A stretch of DNA of 64,000 nt from the NCBI GenBank assembly GCA_002812745.2, contig NCSJ02000177.1:21753-85752 (forward strand), in the 5' to 3' direction. The DNA comes from Scytalidium lignicola. Lineage: Eukaryota; Ascomycota; Leotiomycetes. The notes beneath the pieces are model-generated. The model did not search any database. It saw only the letters and a list, made by a program, of their open reading frames with translations, and had not been told where the DNA came from. Position 1 is the stretch's first letter, and each line of letters opens with the position of its first letter. This document shows positions 59,309 to 64,000 of the stretch, one piece after another. A program made the translations under genes and the position numbers.

Positions 59309-60596
59309 ATGTCGGAGCCTGCCTTCCAACGAAATGGCTCTGCCGACTCGGACAAGAAGCTCGAGGCCGAACAGATCGAGGTCGGCCCATCTCCCTCCTA
59401 CGCAAAACCCACCTTGGGAACGAAGGTCAAGAGACATTGCGCCCGGTGGTGGTGGGCACATCTCATCTTCTTTTGCATTTCCTTCCTCATTATTGCGCTG
59501 TGTCTGTAAGTTGTTGACCTCTGCAACCTCATGAACCTTGTACCTCCTCGATTTTCCTGCTCAGAAAGATGTACATATCAAGTCTGGTGCTAATTTCAAA
59601 CCTACAGCGTCTATGTGGCCATGCCCAAGATAGCACAGCACGGCGTCGATGAGACCACCTTGGAATTCACCGACATTGAATTCACCGAGCCAACATCTAA
59701 CTCGGTCGTCCTCACCCAGGCTGCCATCCTGCACTCCCCCAGCATGTACACTCCGCATCTGGATCCTTTCGACGCCTCTCTTTTCCTCGTCACCAATGGA
59801 GTTTACGGTGATAGCCCTATGATCACCGTCCCCGTTCCCGGAATCCATGCCCGTCATCCCAGGTCCAACGTCTCTCTTGCGCCGACGAACGCAACCTTTG
59901 TGTCTCTTGATCAGGTTACCGCGTATGCGACAGCCGTGTTAACCCAGGAGAATGTGACCACTGCCTTGGTAGGCAGGACCAAGCTGCATGAGGGCGCGCT
60001 GCCAGTTGTGAAAGTTAACTACAATTCCTCAAGCACGTATCAAGGTATGTTTTCACGAGTCTCAGGCTCTTCTCTTTTATCCCCTCTCCCTATGCACCAT
60101 CTAACACACTGGAACAGGACTCAATGGCCTCAAGGGTTTCAATGTAACAGGCGCTCGGGTCGATCTCACTGCCAAAGCTGGTCAACCAAATCTTTCTGGC
60201 TTCGCCTACATTCCTAACCTATCCGTTCTGACCATTGTGATGGGTAACGTGACCTTGTCGCTAGCTACCGAACGTGGTATTGTGGGCAACACCACTATCA
60301 ACAACATGACGATACGACCAGGCAACAACACACTGCCCCTTACTGGTACCTTGGACCAAAGTCTCGTGACCGCAAGCTTGAACAAGACCGGTTGGGTGAC
60401 AATGCAGATTACGGGCCAAAGCTGTATTTATAATGGACAGCACTTGACCTATTATGTGAGTCAATCTAGAGATTTTTATTTCATGTTTTAGAGAATCTGC
60501 CACTGACAGCTCAAACAGGAGAAAGCGCTTTCTGCCAACAAGCTCTCGCTCGACTTGAATGTGCTCCAGATCTTGACTGAAAGCACTAGCTCGTAA
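59309..60596 (+). CDS. DUF3712-type single-pass membrane glycoprotein, 349 aa
   Basis: Model: exons 59309-59505, 59608-60044, 60118-60455 and 60519-60596; introns are 102, 73 and 63 bp. The start MSEPAFQRN is chosen; an in-frame ATG five codons upstream (59294) is equally possible. A cytosolic head of ~50 residues leads to one membrane helix (ARWWWAHLIFFCISFLIIALCLVYVAM, residues ~47-72, broken by intron 1). The rest is beta-rich and outside, with many N-x-S/T sites (NVS, NAT, NVT, NSS, NLS, NTT, NMT, NKT). FNVTGARVDLTAK and MGNVTLSL-type repeats resemble the LEA/DUF3712 fold of fungal proteins. The function is not known; a vacuolar, ER or cell-surface site is possible. The last exon codes EKALSANKLSLDLNVLQ. 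Confidence 0.88.
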
Positions 60597-61804
60597 AAGG
60601 CTACTTTCCATACGTTGCTTTCCAGGACCGTCTTCCCCCCGCCTCATCTTTTTTCGTGTTCGATATCCCGGTTTCGAAAAAATCACCATATATACCCAAA
60701 TCCAGCCTCCTACGTTTAACGAAGGAATCATTTTCCATGCTGGTTTACTTTTATTATCGTCGTCTGTTAGGGGATCAGGATATCGATGAATGAGAGAATA
60801 GTGAGAGAGAATACGGTACAACTAAGTCATGTCACGATATATTTTTTCCGGCGTGGTGCGATATGCGAATATTAGACAGCCCCCATTTTTCCAGGGTTAG
60901 GAGAGAGGGGGAAATACAAAACCCGTCTTTGTTCTTTTTTATAAAGCGGGGAAAGAGGATCTAGTGTATGAAAAAAATCAAACGAAGATTATTTTATTTC
61001 CTTATTGCAAAACATTTTATCACAAATGACTGATCGTGGTCGTGAAAGAACTATACATATCTATCTCCCTCAGGCGTATATACATCTTTTGCCTGTCTGT
61101 CTGTCTTTATATATCCATCAGTCTCTTCCTAAATTTCTTATCTTTTAATGTTTATGCTTTTGCTTTTGCTTGCTTTTCTTTTTTACCATCCATTTATTTC
61201 GCCAGCAGAGCAACAAATTCAATCTTTCTTTAATTTAATTTTTTCTCTCGACCTTTATAACACCCAATATACAAAGGCACGGTTTGGAGGCTAGCTCTGT
61301 CNTTTTTATTTCATGTGCGCCGTGTAATGAATGAATGGGCTTTGTGGCTTGTATGCATTTACAATACCCCATCATCGTTTTGTTGGCTTGTTCGGTTGTT
61401 TCTTTGCTGTATCACTGTCTGGTCTTTCCGGACATTGATGGCGTGTGTCTTTGGTCCCAGGTCTTATTCATATCTTATATATGCTTCGTTTAGAGGGAGG
61501 GAAAGGGGAAGGGGTGTGGTTTAGCTTAGTTTTAGCTTGGTAATAGATATGATATGTGATGAGACGAGGTTTATTTCTGTCTTCAGTGCCAATTTATGTG
61601 TCTGCAATGCAAGTGATTATATACTCTACGGTAAAACTACGACTATTTAACATACCGCCTACGTAAGTGAAGAAATATACATACATCAATCAGAGTGTAA
61701 ACTTGTGTCTGTACATATTTCTACGTAATTTTTATTACTTACTCGTAAATACTTTCCATCCATCACCTCTGCCATTCCTTCCATCCTTGTCTCAGATACT
61801 TAAC
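60597..61804. other. Spacer between convergent DUF3712 and oxidoreductase genes
   Basis: 1.2 kb of AT- and pyrimidine-rich 3' flank. An N at 61302 precedes a T run. No gene or element was seen. Confidence 0.4.
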
Positions 61805-63296
61805 TTACCACCACCTCTCAAACATAACGTTCCTCCTATCCATCCCTTCCTCTACTCGATTCACCGCCTCGACAAACTCATCCGTCATGCTCGGCACGCC
61901 GCAGATGTAGCACACTGTGTCCTTTCTCTGGTCTAGTGGTCCTAGGGCGGATAGGACGTCGGTCGTTGTGATTCTGCGTCTGTGGATGATGGGTGGGGTT
62001 GTGTTGTGATCTTCGTGATGTGATTGTGATTGTGCTTGTGCTTGTGATAATTGGCTGCTTGTGGAAGATGAGGGAGATGCTGGGGTGAGGTATAGTTGTA
62101 ATGAAGCGGTGATTTTGTTGTTTGAGTGTGTGTTCAGGTGGGTTGTTAACTTTTGGAGGCGGTCGAGGAATAGGATCTTGGATNGGGGGCTGAGACTGCG
62201 GATTGAGGCCGTTTTCTTGCGGTTCTGGTTCTGGTTCTTCGCGGACACCGTAGAGGAAGGTTATCTCTAGATTTGACTCGGGCACTGATGGCGAGTTGGT
62301 TGGTGCTTGTGATGTTTTTGTTTCTGTCTGTGTCTCTGTCTCTGCGATGTGGCTTAGCATGCTGATTAACGGGTTTACACCCATTCCACTAGCTATGAAG
62401 ACGACTCTCTTCAACCTGTTCTTTTGCTTTAGGTCTGGTGTTTGGCTTGAGTCTGAGCTTGGATCCGGAGTTCGATGATTTTCTCTATGACCTCCACCAT
62501 CATCTTCGCCCTTATCTTTAGTGTATAGTCGAGGCGGCCACACGAAACTCCCTCCAACACGGACTTTTAACTCGGTGTTCTCAATCTCGCTGATCGGACG
62601 GAACAAAAACGCGGCTGCTGGGTTGCCTGGAGAGGATTTTATCGCTAGTTCGAGGTATCTACCGTCTTTAGGAGTGGAAGTTGCAGCAGCGAGGGATGGT
62701 GGAGAGCATATGGTGAAACCGCCTGGTTTTGGGATGTCTGGGATGTGGAAGTCGAGCCATTGTCCTGGTTTGAACTGTTTTTCGGTGGTTAGGGTGTTAA
62801 TTTGAAGGTTGTATTTGAAGTGATAGGTTGGTATTTTTGCGGAATTTATATGAGAAATAGAGAGGGATTGGTTGAATTTGAAATGTCAAGAAGGAATTGA
62901 AGTTATGAAGGATTTAAAATCGCCTTACAATACAAGGGATGCAACAAGGAGAAATACTGTAATCATTCGCAATGTCTTATGTTTGTTCAACATATATTGC
63001 CTAGCAAGAAATAGCAAAATATGCCAGTAGTAAGAAGACAGACAACTCAAGTTGATGATACTTACCTTGATAGAAGGCTGTCCTTTGGGTATGGATAGCC
63101 GGAATAGCCTCACGTTTCGATTGACTTGTTCAATCCTGCTTAATACTACCGTGTGTAGTATCTTGATAATATGTCAGCTGGGATATCATCTCAAACGTTC
63201 AATTAGGATAAATCTAACATCTTGTCGCGGCTCTTTTGATGTTCTCTCAATGTGAGTGGTTTTTGGCTCTACAAGGGCAGATATGGAGCTAGTCAT
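61805..63296 (-). CDS. FAD/NAD(P)-binding oxidoreductase (OXNAD1/ferredoxin reductase-like), 380 aa; frame broken by an N
   Basis: Model on the minus strand: exons 63296-63219, 63161-63066 and 62774-61805; introns are 57 and 291 bp, all phase 0. The N-terminus reads HIERTSKEPRQD, then LHTVVLSRIEQVN and VRLFRLSIPKGQPSIK, then FKPGQWLDFHIP. This is the FAD-binding beta barrel, with GGFTICSPPS in place of the usual RxYS site. The NAD part has VVFIASGMGVNPLISML and ends with CYICGVPSMTDEFVEAV. Two low-complexity inserts (Asp/Gly/Ser/Pro near residues ~130-160, and Ser/Gln/Ala/His near ~290-315) lie between core strands. The N at 62184, beside five G, shifts the frame; without it the codons read SQPPSKILFLDRLQKL. 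I take the gene as intact. Electron donor and acceptor are unknown; a mitochondrial site is possible but no clear presequence is seen. Confidence 0.87.
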
Positions 63297-64000
63297 TCTG
63301 ACGCTCTTTTGAGATGGTTCGTTATAGATGGCAACTATAGTCAATAGCTGTACGAGAGATTGAGGGACAATTGATGCACTGTAACTCGAATTCTAACCTA
63401 TGTATTGTTCTTGGAAGATATCAAACCCATTGACACTGTCGGGAACCGAATTAGCTACCCCTCCTGCTATCTGCTCATTGACTGTCAAGGAGCTAGCTGT
63501 ACAAAGGATAATTGCGTCTCAAACTATCCGATGCCATTAACAAACGCAATTACTGTCTCCATTGCCTCTTCTCCTTCCCTTCCTCTACCTCCCCATTCAC
63601 ATCAACACACCATCCTCTCATCTCTGCCTTGTCCCTCAGGTCTCTAGACTGAAGACTACGTGCTCAGCGTAGACGAGGGGCCGCCAGAAAGAGCCCCACT
63701 TAGAACCCATTTAGCCTAGCTTATCGGGAATTCTGCGCTGCGACTGGCCAGATCACGCGCGGGGTAATTTCAGTACAACGACGAAGGAAGGCCTCATCAG
63801 GTGCATTCCTATCACGACCCAAGTCTCCTTCAAGCTTACCAGCGNNAANTTCTTCTTGGATAGACACAAGCAATCAGCAACCTATTATGAGCTCCACATG
63901 GACCGGCCATATAATTGGGGGTGATCAGCTGTGAGTATAGCTTTTGGTCCCTAAAACATTAAATCTATGTGCGTTCATCAATATAGAATATATTTTATAG
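63297..64000. other. Right end, no gene seen
   Basis: It holds the oxidoreductase promoter and an unsure stretch with Ns at 63845-63846 and 63849. A frame at 63405-63647 has no known motif. Confidence 0.4.

Noticed and set aside
1..64000. Search for CRISPR arrays, bacterial operons, viral genes or intact transposons
   Set aside because: None seen; the tandem repeats are simple microsatellites and gene structure is eukaryotic.

Overview
This window is nuclear DNA from a filamentous ascomycete (Pezizomycotina, possibly a leotiomycete; the class is a guess). The evidence is short introns, mostly 50-90 bp, with GTAWGT-type donors, CTRAC-like branch sites and YAG acceptors. The gene families are typically fungal: TeaR-like cell-end protein, sterol O-acyltransferase, GT90, DUF3712 and a Zn2Cys6-type regulator. 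Spacers are long and rich in microsatellites. I saw no bacterial, viral, CRISPR or intact transposon sequence.

Layout. 1-8 kb: 3' end of a transcription factor, a doubtful small ORF, a DUF676-type serine lipase, a secreted alpha/beta hydrolase and a SAP-domain Tho1/SARNP-like mRNP protein. 8-12.7 kb: no gene seen. 12.7-17.5 kb: a 1579-residue protein, mostly disordered, ending in a methyltransferase-like domain. 17.5-31.2 kb: a gene-poor stretch with only a small CxxC...CxxC protein and an intron-containing tRNA-Glu(CTC), plus hairpins, tandem repeats and worn direct repeats. 31-36.7 kb: a seven-TM protein, then a TeaR-like protein divergent from a metallophosphoesterase. 36.7-40.5 kb: spacer. 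40.5-53.4 kb: the densest part, with a J-domain protein, sterol O-acyltransferase divergent from AP-1 gamma-adaptin, and a 2OG-Fe(II) oxygenase convergent with gamma-adaptin and divergent from a GT90 enzyme. 53.4-59.3 kb: spacer. 59.3-63.3 kb: a DUF3712 membrane glycoprotein convergent with an FAD/NAD oxidoreductase.

The genes look like ordinary dispersed housekeeping and accessory genes. Loose links exist: secretory-pathway and lipid functions (gamma-adaptin, sterol acyltransferase, GT90, lipase) and polarity (TeaR), but nothing resembles a biosynthetic cluster or defence island.

I joined exons by hand, checking splice sites, phase and family motifs. This changed several gene ends: a 10-nt first coding exon in gamma-adaptin, a 27-nt last exon in the sterol acyltransferase, a third exon in the phosphoesterase, and two N-terminal exons in the oxidoreductase. 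Single Ns beside homopolymers (50115 and 62184) break two reading frames; dropping the N restores each, so these are assembly errors and not pseudogenes. I found no convincing new biological system. The best leads outside genes are a recurrent spacer motif of GTAC-ACTG type, several perfect hairpins, and a structured AT-rich block near 29.9-30.7 kb.
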